Made by a program: the position numbers and the translations under genes. Below the pieces are notes generated by a model. The model had not been told where the DNA came from. It did no database searches and saw nothing but the letters and a program-made list of their open reading frames with translations. Positions 25,481-37,452 of a stretch of 64,000 nucleotides of DNA are shown here, in pieces. Location of the stretch: assembly GCF_003073045.1 (NCBI RefSeq), contig NC_037590.1:43998296-44062295 (forward strand). Reading direction: 5' to 3'. Positions within the stretch are counted from its first letter, which is position 1. Each line of letters starts with the position of its first letter. The stretch comes from Pomacea canaliculata. Its lineage: Eukaryota; Mollusca; Gastropoda; Architaenioglossa; Ampullariidae.

Positions 25481-25486
25481 AATAAA
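25481..25486 (+). terminator. Polyadenylation signal of gene A, contig 2 copy
   Basis: AATAAA about 138 bases after the stop. Confidence 0.7.
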
Positions 25487-25976
25487 GAAACTTGTCTTAT
25501 CATGCTTTTCATTTGAAATTTCGAACACGGACTGACTCCCAGAATAAATGTAAAATGTATGTAGGCGAGAGAGAACTACCCAGCGCACACACACATACTC
25601 TCTCTCTCACACACACTCACACACACATACTCTCTCACACACACATAATTACTTTTTCAAAAGTACATTTTCCTATTTTTAAGTCGTAATAATCACATGT
25701 CACGATTCGATGAGAATAGTATTTCCGTTCTTTCAGAATGATAAATCGCATTTAACTAGGGTACACGGGGTACACCCACCACCAGCATGCGACATCTCGA
25801 CCCCCGTTATCAAGCAGCCAGTACACAATGACGAGACACCGAGACAGTGTGGTTGTTGCCTTATCAGTCACGTGACAAATGTGTTTTTACGGCTTCAGAA
25901 AAGAAGAGACTAATCTATATTCTTATTTGTTCATGTGCGAGTGTGTGTGACAGACCCAGACACACAGAGAGAGCTT

Positions 25977-26133
25977 ACTGACACAACACTGACACAACGC
26001 TGACACACCATTGATCACAACACTGACACAACACTGACACAACGCTGACACAACACTGACACAACACTGACACAACACTGACACAACGCTGACACAACAC
26101 TGGCACAACACTGACACAACACTGGCAATGTTT
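25977..26133. repeat. 11-bp minisatellite between A and B, contig 2 copy
   Basis: Tandem actgacacaac units, the counterpart of the array at 6782, with slightly different unit order. Confidence 0.9.
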
Positions 26134-26554
26134 TGCATCAGATTTGCATACCTAGTAGGTAACAGCGGAAACCCATCTAGCGAACCAGTCATCTAAGCTT
26201 TCAATCATCCATTCAAACGACAGGCCAGTCAAACCCAACCTCAATCAGCAAACAATCCAACCAACCAATAAGCCATCTCATCCATAGATAAGCCATCCTC
26301 ATCCATAGATTGATCATTTAATGAATAATTTAGTTCATACAGCATCGCCAACATTGTGAGAGGCGATGTCCAAACAAACTTCAAGTCAGCTGAGAAAGCC
26401 ATGTTCCTTCGTCCTCCGAGTCGTTGGGACCCAAGAGTCTGGATACAAGTATCCATAAATTATAATGTCCTGTCATAATAATGGACAAAATTGCACAACT
26501 ATCTTTTCCTTGTACTATCAAGGTTAGTCTTCCGCCGGAGGTGGACATCAGATT

Positions 26555-26631
26555 GTTAGGTACTAACATCTCATTCCATTGTTAGTTACTAACATCTCAT
26601 TCCATTGTTAGTTACTAACATCTCATTCCAT
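26555..26631. repeat. 26-bp tandem repeat, three copies
   Basis: Three units, against four in the contig 1 copy. Confidence 0.9.
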
Positions 26632-27578
26632 CAATGGCTTTGAGGTGAGCATGCGTGGAAGCCATGTCGAAGGTGTGTTGTGACTGTTGCATGAGAAAGT
26701 CAAGCTGCTCCTGACGAGGTCTTCGTGGACGCAGGGTTTCGCTGGCAACGCCTGATAACATCGCCATCTGCTCAGCTCCCATGCATGCTTTTTCTGACTG
26801 CCACTGAAAGCTGTCTACAAAATTGTGGATCCAAGGGTGGTCTTGTTAATGGTGCACCTGACTTCAGATCGTACGTATACACTGCTTCAGCCTTTGACGG
26901 ATGCATTAACATATTTGTAAATAATCAGAAAACGAAAGTTTTTGCCTATCACTTAGACGTCCAGAAGACAAAATGATTTTGTAAAATTTCCGGGGATTTA
27001 AAAAAATATTTAGGTCCCCCCTCCCCCCATGGAAACACATCTTTAGAAGACCATGACTTCTAGGCAGAAAATACTTGTTTTAACATTTTTTATCTGATTC
27101 AACTTTATGGGGGCACAGATTTGCAATCATAGTAATACTATTTCTAATACAATGACTAAAGAAAAATAGAAATACGTGGACACTGGTGAGTGTGTAAGAC
27201 TAGTGGTGTCATTAGAGTAAAGGCTTATTTAGTGTTATTTGTCTGATTTTTGACAATAATTTCATAAATTTTGTTCGATTTGTTGGTTGGCTGGCATTTG
27301 TTTCAATTTCTTGTTTATAGAAGATAGGTTGTACATTTATATTTTCTTTGTTTGAGTTGATTAGTTATTTTAAGGGCTGTATTACGATTGTGTTGATGCT
27401 TGGAATGAGACAAAAGCATGAAACCATTTGCGGAGCAAAATGTCTGCCACTTACTATCATAAGTTCCTTACGTAAGCGAAGAGATAACAAGCAAGAACCG
27501 TTCAGCAACCATCTTGTTTTGGTGGTGGTCTGGGGCCTGCCTGGGTCCACACCAAATCTTATCTCACCGTCGTCTGCA

Positions 27579-27584
27579 TGAAGG

Positions 27585-27621
<37 letters not shown>
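27579..27621. repeat. GT microsatellite upstream of gene B
   Basis: A nearly pure GT run about 80 bases upstream of the ATG exon of gene B. Confidence 0.9.
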
Positions 27622-27625
<4 letters not shown>

Positions 27626-27702
27626 TATCTGTGTGTTCGTGTTCTCAACTCCAGCATAAAATATAACCCACAGGACTTATTTTTTCATTTGATTCATAGG
27701 AG

Positions 27703-30700
27703 ATGGTAATAAAAGAAGCCTTCCTTGTCGCATCTGTGGCCGCTGTGCTGCTCTGCGCACAACCAGCAGCAGGTGAAGTATTTTTCAAAAATTAACAGGT
27801 TCTAACTAGTCTCTAAATCATTCTCTAGCTCTTTGTCCTCTCATGAGTATGCCTCCAGCTTTGATGCTCTGCTTCATCTGTAAACAACTTTCCCGACCTC
27901 TTTCTCAGCCTCGCTTCGGCGCGTGTGTTACTACACCAACTGGGCGCAGTACCGCCCCGGCAAAGGGAACTACTTGCCAGAAAATGTGGATCCCTTCATG
28001 TGCACTCACTACATCTACGCCTTCTCAGCGTTTGACGAGCAGGGGAGGATCAAACCTTATGAATGGAACGACGAGTCGACCGAGTGGTCAGCTGGCATGT
28101 AGGTTGTTCTTCTTCATGGTCTGTGCTCAACATTTTGGTCTGTTAGCCTCCGTCCGTTCCTGATCCTATAAATTCAAATATCAAATTTAAAATGTCTGTA
28201 CATATGTCTTCGTAAAGTGTGTTTATGTTTCCAAGATAATGATTCCGTCGTTTGTTCTGTAGGTACGAACGGTTTCATAAACTGAAGGACCGGAACCCAG
28301 CTCTGAAGACCTTGCTGGCGGTGGGTGGCTGGAACGTTGGGTCAGGACCCTTTACGGAAATGGTTACTACGCAACAGTCACGTGCTCAGTTCATTCAGAG
28401 TGCCATCACCCTTCTAAGGAAATGGTCGTTCGATGGTCTGGACGTTGACTGGGAATACCCCGCCAACAGGGGCAGTCCCGCGGTGGACCGGGTGCACTTC
28501 ACCTCCTTGATCGTTGTAAGTGGCTTTAACATAACGATGTCTGTGTACAGATTTTAAACATAACAAAATAACAAAATTTCGTACTGATATTAAATATAAC
28601 AGTTATATTTGACAAATCTTCTCAAACCTGTCACATTGCATGCCTCAGTTTTTTTTCCTCGTACAATCTTTTCTTCGTTTCATGTAACCTCTTTTGGTCT
28701 AGTCATAAAAGGTCTGCGACATATTATTCAGAAGAATGTAACCGTCAATAATTTTTTTCAGCCTGGCGAAAGTTTCGACAATAATACTTCTATTGTTTTC
28801 AAGCTCTTAAAGAAACAAGAAGCATTTAAATGACTTGTCAAGCGCGGGTGCGCGCGCACACACATATATATATATAAATGAATAGGTCGATCGCATATAT
28901 GTGTAAATATGAACACATACAAATACATACAGAAGTGTCAATGACTACATATTTCTGCATAAGAAGTTTGAGTTATAAGTTTGGGAGTAAGATGTTCAAG
29001 ACTATCTTGTGGCCAGCTTTTTTTTTTTTTTTTTTTCGTCACTACCTCCTTCTGCTCCTCCCCCAACCCGCAATGCTCATGACAGCGATCCATGAACATT
29101 TCTGCATAATGTGTGTGCTCAACAGACCCTGAAAAAATAATACTTTTTTGAATGATTAAATAGGAAAATAGGGTTGAATGTAAAATTGCAGTAACAGTGC
29201 GCGCGCACGTGTGTGACGTTGACAGGAGATGCGCGAGGCGTTCGAGCGTGAAGGTCTTATGTCAGGTCGTCCCCGCCTCCTGCTGACAGCTGCTGTGGCT
29301 GCAGGCAAGTCCACCATCGACACCGCCTACGAGATTACATCCGTCATACAGTAAGTGGTCACGTGACGAGATTCCGCAGGTTTCCTCACAACGACCTCCA
29401 TGGTTGCCGCCGCAGCAAAACAACACCACAACAAAAAAAAAACACCACCACAACAAAAAAAATGAAACAACACCACGACTGTCTTGGTTCTGATGGATGG
29501 TCTTTATCTGTCTCGTTTTGTCGTGTGTTCAGACATGTGGACTTTGTAAGCATCATGGCCTACGACCTCCACGGTTCATGGGAAACCGTCACAGGTCATC
29601 ACACAGCACTGTATCGCAGAGCTGACGAAACTGGCGATGATATATACTTGAATGTGGTGAGTGGTGTTCACAAGCTTACTTTGTAGATGTATTACGAGTG
29701 TGTATCCCAGAAAATAATGTTCATGTTAGTCTGGGTACTGTACCCGAGATCATGACAGTGGTCTGACCCACTCCTCGTTTCGTGCAGGACTTCGCTGTCA
29801 ACTACTGGGTGCAGCTTGGAGCCCCCAAGGAGAAGCTGAACATTGGTTTGGCCACCTACTGGAGAACCTTCACCTTGTCCTCCCCCTACCAGACTGGCCT
29901 GGGGGCACAAGCCAAAGGTCCTGGCAAAGAGGGTCCTCAGACAAGGACTGAGGGTTTCCTGGCCTACTATGAAGTGAGTGTTTCTTTCAACGACGACAGT
30001 GATTGTACTGGTGGCGATGACTGTGATGATGTAAGACTTGTTCACAGAGGGTGTAAAATATAGGGGATTGCCAAACTAGCCACTCACCGGCGGTGATTTC
30101 TCGCTCAGGTGTGTGACATAATGCACCAAGGAGGCCAGATGCACGAAGACCCTGAGCAGTACGTCCGCTACATTTCCAATGGCGACCAATGGGCCGGCGG
30201 CGAAGACATCGTTAGCATCACCAAGAAGGTATGACCTTTGAACTCTCCCTGGAAGTTGGTTTTCATGATGTCATCACATACTGTTTTTTGTAGACTCGCA
30301 ACACGTCACTGCTATGTCACGTTCGCGTTTTCTGCTGTCCGTGGAGACGTGCTACGTCACTGCTCTGACACGTTTGTCAGCTTTGTGTATCCATGTGGAC
30401 ATGCTACGTCACTGATTGTCACGTTCGCCATTTTCTACTGTCTGTGTAGTCATGCTACGTCACTGCTCTGTCATGGTGTCTGGCTTCTGTTTGTGTAGAC
30501 CTGCTACATCAAGCAACACGGGTTTGGCGGTGTCATGGTGTGGGCACCCGACCTCGATGACTTCTCGGGTACCAGCTGTCAAGAAGGAACGTACCCGTTG
30601 ATGAACGCCGTCATCAAGGAACTCAACAGTCCATCATACGAAAACTGCCCCAGTCCTACGTAAGGAAAATACTGGCTGTGTCAAGGGCACTGACCCATCG

Positions 30701-33700
30701 ACAATACTTCCCTCTTTTCTTCCTTCGCCCGTCCGTCCGTCTGTCCGTCCATTCGTCTTCTTACAGTCAATAATTGCGTGCGTCCATTTTTTGGTTCAAT
30801 GTTTTCATGTTTTTAGAAATCTACCGGTCTTCACTACGCCCTATCCGACTCCACAGCTTCACACCACACAGCCCCCATGGCACGTGGATACCACGCATCC
30901 TCCATGTAAGCATCTCCATCTTGTGGTCATCGCTCCTGTTACATTCATTCTGTTCTCTGGGTGGGGCGGAGGGCTTGGTGCAGTGAAAGAGATTTTATGA
31001 CGAGGTTGGACACACACTGGGCTATGTGCTGTTTGCTTAACAAATTCATTTTTAGGTGTCTAAAAGTATAACTGCAAGAAATTCAGACATACAGCTGTTT
31101 AGTTTTAGAAACCTAGAAATTATAAAAAATATGGTATAACTTTTTAATTTTTCTATTTATTTCAAAGATGTAATTGACAACTTACCGGTGATTTGCAGGT
31201 ATCAGCCTCACACTAAATGACTGATTTAGGCTTCAAAATAAACCATGATTTTTTAGTAAATAAATAATTGACAGTTTAAAAGACTATCTCTACAAAAACA
31301 AACTTTCGTTACTGAAATTATCACAAAAATTAATGAAAATTTCAAACAGAAAATAAATTTACAAATTAGAGTTCATCATTTAGTAAAAGCTGAATAGTTG
31401 GCTAATGCCTAATCTAAATAATAAGTCAACTAGACAAAAAGATCGTTGGCTAAATTATCCAAGGATTATTGACTGACTTGAATCAGATATTCCGCTGGAG
31501 ACCTGGGTGCCTCCATACACGACTAACCCTCCACACACGCCAAGCCCTTCATCAGGACATGGTAAGCCACCCGGCAATGTCAGCAATGAGTGTTGGTGTC
31601 AGATCTGTAACATCCAGAAAAAACAAACTGTTATAAAAATGTTGAGTATCAACTATGTAAAGTCTCCGAATCTTTGCCTAAAGTACTATTCAAATAAATT
31701 CTTTACTTGGGGGAACAAATGAAATGATTTGAATAACAGAATGAAACGACAGAGTACAAAGCTAAGTTTAAAATGAGGATTTCAAATAATCTGTTCTTGT
31801 TCGTCCTCATCCTTTGTCTCCACATTTTTCCAGATTACAACTTTGTGTAGTACTAATGTGCCGTTAACATTATTTTAAATAATTTTATGTAATTTAGATA
31901 ATCATGAGCCCAAAAACTGAACAGAGCAATACTGTACCCCGATTGAACGGATGAAAGAGTGCCGTAAATAAAAAAAAAATTGTTAACAATATTTACCTAA
32001 TAGCATGAAACTGAGTTATAAAAACTGTTTTCAGGACTGTCTGAAATATACGACTTTTCCTGCATGAATCTACACAACGGCTTCTACCCCAACCCCAACA
32101 CTGCGACCAGTACTACGTGTGTGTGAACGAGGTTTGTAGCACCACCCTGATGTGTAGGTCGCATACATCATTCATCATTCAGTGACTGTAGGTGTCAGTG
32201 AGTGTAGGTCTCATACATCATTCATCGACTGTAGGTCTCATCATCATTCACTGTCTGTAGGTCTCATACATCATTCATCGACTGTAGGTCTCATTCATCA
32301 TTCACTGTCTGTAGGTCTCATTCATCATTCAGTGACTGTAGTCTCATACATCATTCATCATTCCGTCTGTAGTGTCTCATTCATCATTCACTGTCTGTAG
32401 GTCTCATTCATCATTCAGTGACTGTAGTCTCATACATCATTCATCATTCCGTCTGTAGTGTCTCATACATCATTCACTGTCTGTAGGTCTCATACATCAT
32501 TCATCGACTGTAGGTCTCATTCATCATTCACTGTCTGTAGGTCTCATTCATCATTCACTGTCTGTAGGTCTCATACATCATTCAGTGACTGTAGTCTCAT
32601 TCATTCATCATTCCGTCTGTAGTGTCTCATACATCATTCATCGTAAGACTGAAAGAAATCATGGAAGGTAAGGTATCATAAACTGTGTGTGAATGTCATG
32701 TTTGAGTCACTGTTTGTTTGTGGAATAAACTATCTGTTTATATTTATGTTAGTATGAAATTCACGTGCAAGCACATTCCCCAAAACAAAGTTTAGTTCAT
32801 AAACATTAATGGATGGTAGGCTCATGAGTCAGGTTTATTGCCTGCTTACTTTAAGAATGTGTTTTCTTTGTTCACGATTAGTACTGTTTACATTTCGTAA
32901 CATTTAAAAAATCTTTCTCTCATCTTTAGGGACATTTTTATTTCATTTTCAGTGAAGAGAAATGACAGATTTAAATGTACTTTTAAAACATGCACAACAC
33001 CGGGTCGTGTGTTCCTCTTGGTAACCTTTGAGATAAGGTAGTATTAGCAAAATGAACAAAGAACTACAAAAACTGTTTAACAGACTGACAGACAGTTTGA
33101 CCGCGCGGGCACGAAGACCATCGCTGATAACAGTAAAGCTAGCAACGGAAGATCAGATATCTGGAAGACAGCTCGAGATGTAAACAGTTTCAAGGACGAC
33201 AGCTCCACTGTAGATATCCACACCGAGGCTGCGACAACAAACAGCGGGAGTGGTCAGACGGACAAGGTCTGGCACAAACATCACATCAGGTTCACCTGAG
33301 TACAATCTGCCCGTCCTTCATCGTGACCATGCTTTACACATGCGATATGTGGACTGCTTTCTGAAGGAGAGAGATGTATGCAGGCATTCGGGAACCAATG
33401 CCCACAGACACTGTCCGGACCTCCTACAAACAACATCACAACATCTAGCCAACAACCGTACGAAGCATGGTGGCCACACTAGCAGGACACAAGAAACTTC
33501 TATTTGCGACAGTCAACTCGTCTGGTCCAAGACCGTCGACCATGAACTAGTGGACTGGTCATTTCGTGCAGGACCTGCTTGTCAACATTAGCCAAGACTA
33601 ACATGGGTGGAGGGTTCTGTCTATCCATGCTCTTCCCCCAATTAAAGTTTTACAATTAAAACTTCTAACTCAGTGTGAGCAGGGTACTGTCACAGGTAAA

Positions 33701-35087
33701 CTGCTTTATAAACCCTTTATTTTGTAAAGCTTTCATGTATGTTTCAAAAACCAGTCGTTGTCTCGCTCATCGTACATAATGGTTGCTAGAGGCAACTCTC
33801 GTCACGGCGTGTATACCACGTGACACCTGCATGTGAAAACAATGGATTAGTCTAGAAACGCGGTGACCTGAGTTTGACCTCTTGTTCTTTCTTCTTCTTG
33901 CTAATCCCCCAGTGGAGCACAGGGCCGGACCTCTTGTTGTGTGTGGTACATTTTGTAGACATGTATCTCGAGAACAAAAGATTCCAGTAAAATGTATCTT
34001 GCACTAAACTGTAAGACAGCATTAGAAAATAAAGTTGCTCTCCAATAGAAATTTAAAAATCCCAGTGCTTTATCACTCATATTTAACAGTTATTCTGTTT
34101 CTGAAAATATTGTAGTTAAACCATTTGTTTAAAAATAATTTTGTTTTCAAGAAAAACTATCTGATTTAGGCAGACGAGAGAGCTGGCGGGAATGGGTAAC
34201 TGATTGCAGAGAGGGTTGGGGGAGGTCAGGCAGGGAGGGAAAGGAGATGAGGCACCGCTGTCACGTGGTCCAAGAAAAGTGAGGTCTCTAACACATCACA
34301 TCAACATGAAAAGGTTAGGGAGTGACTTGACCTTTACCTTTTAAGTGCATTCCATGTCTTTTATTGCAATTACTAAACTTTCTGTGTCCAGATTGCTTAC
34401 GGCGTGAAGTGTGCCCAAGGCAAGATGTACGACAGAACCACTGAGGACTGCGTTGTCACCTCCGTGTGTCCGAACACGATTCACTCACCTCAGACCACTC
34501 CATACCAACACATTGAAAACGGTATCTGTCCGTCTGTCCGTCCGTCCGTCCGTCCGTCCGTCCGTCCGTCCATCCTAACGTCTGTCTATCTGCCCGACAA
34601 GCAAACATTTCACTCATCGATAATCTTAATCAAACATGAAACTCATCAATAGATATGTTGCAGACAGTTGCTTCAAGTATATCTTTGAATCCAGCAAAAT
34701 GATTCGCCACCCTGTTGACATTTTAAGTAAATAAACTTTCTACCAAAGGTTTGAAGGTGAACGCAGACACAAAGTGTGAATCTTTGTTCATAGGAACTGT
34801 CAATCTTCTTGTCTAGGATACAAACTGTTTTCTTCATAGAATCCAGGCTTGGAGTGAAGATTACATTCCAATCTGTTGGTTTGTTTTTCTGTGAGACAGT
34901 AAGCTTCTGCTCGGGGAGGTCTGACGGTGTTTACAGAAATCCCAATGACTGCAGCAAGTACATCCAGTGTGTGAGTCATGTTGCCTACGAAAGCCAGTGT
35001 CCCAGTGGTCTGGTGTTCAGTGAGTCGGTCCAGAGCTGCCAGAACCCCATCATGAGCCCCGAGTGCTACAACTACCGCTGGCCGTGA
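27703..35087 (+). CDS. Chitinase gene B: signal peptide, GH18 catalytic domain, linker, two CBM14 domains
   Basis: Best-preserved chitinase of the window, about 602 residues, secreted. Exons: 27703-27772 (MVIKEAFLVASVAAVLLCA signal, phase 1 end), 27909-28098 (RRVCYYTNWAQYRPG), 28263-28515 ([31 protein letters not shown] with catalytic Glu), 29226-29350, 29533-29656 (IMAYDLHG), 29788-29973, 30109-30228, 30499-30659 (GGVMVWAPDLDDF), Pro/Thr linker 30817-30905 and 31487-31561, CBM14-1 on 32035-32131 and 34392-34521, CBM14-2 34900-35087 (six Cys, ends CYNYRWP). Frames join cleanly across all junctions except exon 11, which is one base short near the NPxHCDQYY segment. The ATG lies three bases after a catag acceptor, so the transcription start is probably in an upstream non-coding exon. 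It lies in tandem about 2.4 kb downstream of gene A and is its paralogue, with the same exon plan. Confidence 0.93.
30284..30480. repeat. About 52-bp tandem array resembling the exon 8 acceptor, intron 7 of gene B
   Basis: Four units each contain a gtgtag/gtggag-like stretch followed by catgctacgtcactg. The true exon 8 boundary tgtgtag / acctgctacatcaag has the same layout. The contig 1 copy has only about two units (about 11890-11985). This is a length-variable repeat next to a splice site. Confidence 0.65.
32150..32645. repeat. About 27-bp minisatellite in intron 11 of gene B, contig 2 copy
   Basis: Units such as ctgtaggtctcatacatcat alternate with catcgac and cactgtc, about 18 units. It is longer than the contig 1 array by about 190 bp. 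Confidence 0.92.
33053..33600 (+). mobile_element. LINE reverse-transcriptase 3' fragment in intron 11 of gene B, contig 2 copy
   Basis: Same remnant as at 14402. It carries the SSTVDIHT block and the FIVTMLYTCDMWTAF-type motif of a non-LTR retrotransposon RT C-terminus, in broken frames. It is inactive. Confidence 0.65.
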
Positions 35088-35188
35088 GCGAGCCGGCAGC
35101 CATCGTTGTTGTCAAGCACTGATTGTAAACAAGCCTGAGTAAATGTGCCTTGACCGGATTTTTTGGACATGATGTGCAGCTGGTGATA

Positions 35189-35194
35189 AATAAA
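35189..35194 (+). terminator. Polyadenylation signal of gene B, contig 2 copy
   Basis: AATAAA about 100 bases after the stop codon. Confidence 0.7.
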
Positions 35195-35300
35195 CATGTT
35201 CTGGTCATCTACGATTTGTATGACTTTGCGCTGTGAACACGGGGACAACTGCACGTGCGTTCAAGAACTAAATACATACATAGATCCACACACACACATG

Positions 35301-35302
<2 letters not shown>

Positions 35303-35383
<81 letters not shown>
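35303..35383. repeat. CA microsatellite, about 40 repeats
   Basis: An uninterrupted CA run downstream of gene B. The poly-Thr/His and poly-Cys/Val open frames over it are artefacts. Confidence 0.97.
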
Positions 35384-35386
<3 letters not shown>

Positions 35387-36399
35387 CACAGCGCACTTAC
35401 ATTCTCTACCATGAATAGAGACAGAGACAGAACTACAACTAAAGCTCTGTTGCCCAATAGACCATCACCACATTCAGCAGACACAAACACATCTACTCTG
35501 AATAAAAAGCGTGTAGAGGCAAGTTTACGGCCTCAACATCAGGAGTTGATAGGAAGTAAACATTTAACAATTTAAATGAAAAAACACTGTGCTCTGTCAA
35601 ACACTATGAGACTTCCGATCACGTGGTAAGTCAGCCATGTCATCACAAGTGCTCGTTAGGCCGCAGAAACAATGGATGCTGAGCACAGTTCTCAAGGGTA
35701 ATCACAGATAAAGAAATAAATGGGATTCAATGTTTAGAAGTGAGTGGTATAAAGGAGCAGTTAGAAAAATTGAGGAAACGATAATTCATATTTTTATCAA
35801 TGGCCTTCAAAAAACCAGTGTAGTAAAACTCAGCAAACATTTAATAATTTCTTGATGAATGGCTACACCTAGACCTAAGATTTTGTTTTGTTTTAATTTC
35901 CTTTGTTTTGGTGATTGTTTGTTTTTGATGTTTTAAAGTTTTGCATTTGTTTGTCTCTTGCACCTAATATTTTCATTGTGAGTTTATCTAACACACACAT
36001 AATTTTCGTCCGATGATGACAAAGATAAGACCTGCCCCAGTCAGGCTGGAGCAACACGCAGAAAGCACACTTTCCCGACTCAACCTCAAGATAAAATAGA
36101 AGCACTTTCTACTCCAATCTGGCGAAGTCCCAAGCATTTTTATAGTTAAAGTTCATCTGGCCTCTTATGTCAGTATTCATGTCATAAGTGGTCCACAACT
36201 TTTTTCATCTGGCGGAACTGGTGCCGAAAAGTAAGTAGTTAGACTGGAGAGGTCTCGATGATGATTTGAATGTTTGTTTAGCATCTTCGGCCATTTGTAG
36301 GATGGGGACATGTGTGTTCCCTCAAAATGCAATAACAATAGTAGCTTTCTACTATGTAGCCATCACAGATATACTTTGGAGTGTGTTCCTTTGTTTCAG

Positions 36400-37409
36400 A
36401 TGATTCAACTAAAGACTGTTTGTCTTATCGTCTGTGCTCTCGTCTTCATCACCATAACACAAGGTTGGTCTAATTGGCTTTCTTTTGCATCTCTCAGCCA
36501 GCATAATTAGTTAAATTGTCAACTGTCCATCTTTTAATATTATTGCTCACTCTTTTTAGAAAAAAAGAAAGGTTAGGGATGAGCAACTAATTATGCATAT
36601 GCATTTCAAAAGATAAATCAACCTAAAAAATTTATTAAATAACATGTACATTGGTATTAGTTTTTAACGTTTCCTTTTAAAAAAAAAAGGCTTTAAATAC
36701 CAATAAATAAGCTCTGCGATTTTTTTTTTTTACCAAAAACGAAACGGTTAAGATTAGTTCTTGTCTGTCGATTGTCTACTAAGCCTTTGACCTTTATCTC
36801 CCCCTCTCTCTCACACACACAGAGACACACACACATATATGTATAGTGACACCATACACTGTTGTATCTGAACATCCACTCACACCACGGACTGTAGAGG
36901 TGGATGGCGGACTGTATTGCCGAGACCAACGCTCGGCCTCTTGCTTAGTTCTCCTGTTAGTCTTGGCTAGCCATTAACAGTCACACTTCCGCTTCAAACA
37001 TAAATCTTGGCTCTCAATGGATTGAAACTTTTGTCTGAACCGCCTCTAGCATGAATGAGAGCAACTCGCCTTAAAAACGTTGCGATTAGCAACTCAGTCG
37101 CGCACTGTCAGACATAAACCGATTCATTTTTTGAAATATCTTTGACAATAAACCAAATTTTCTGTTGTTTTCTATGAGATCTCCTCAAACAGCTGGTGAT
37201 TTTTCTGTCCATTAGGTCAGCTTCTCGACATCCATAGCTTTTGCTTGGGCAGAGTGGATGGTGTCTACCGTGACCCTTACAAAGGTTGTTCCTTCTACAT
37301 CCAGTGTATCTCGAGGGTTGCATACCAAGGGCAGTGTCCGTCACCTCTGGTCTTCAATGTTGCCATTGGCAGCTGCCAGACTTTGGTGATGACCCCAGAG
37401 TGCGCCTGA
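36400..37409 (+). CDS. Gene E: small secreted protein with a single CBM14 domain
   Basis: Two coding exons, 36400-36463 and 37216-37409, 85 residues. Exon 1 begins with ATG directly after a tttcag acceptor and encodes MIQLKTVCLIVCALVFITI, a typical signal peptide, ending in phase 1 before gttggt. Exon 2 starts after cattag and holds one peritrophin-A/CBM14 domain with six Cys: FCLG, KGC, YIQC, GQC, GSC and PEC, followed by TGA. The core FCLGRVDGVYRDP is closely related to the terminal CBM14 exons of genes A and B (FCSGRSDGVYRNP in B). Known role of the family: chitin binding in gut lining, shell or cuticle matrices. It sits about 1.3 kb after gene B on the same strand, and both its exons keep the phases of the first and last exons of B. 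Frames are intact. Confidence 0.88.
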
Positions 37410-37446
37410 AGCTTCGACCGCTGTCAATATTGAGGAACACTTTTTG

Positions 37447-37452
37447 ATTAAA
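37447..37452 (+). terminator. Polyadenylation signal of gene E
   Basis: ATTAAA 38 bases after the stop, followed by a T-rich stretch. Confidence 0.6.

Larger units (their letters stand above)
19597..36960. repeat. Matching block in contig 2, partner of contig 1
   Basis: This is the better-preserved partner of the contig 1 copy. Exon lengths of gene B here match those of gene C on the other strand almost exactly, whereas the contig 1 version of B has many indels. This block should be used as the reference for genes A, B and E. Confidence 0.9.

Noticed and set aside
35196-35575. Thr/His-rich and Cys/Val-rich open frames
   Set aside because: They arise from the CA microsatellite at 35303-35383.
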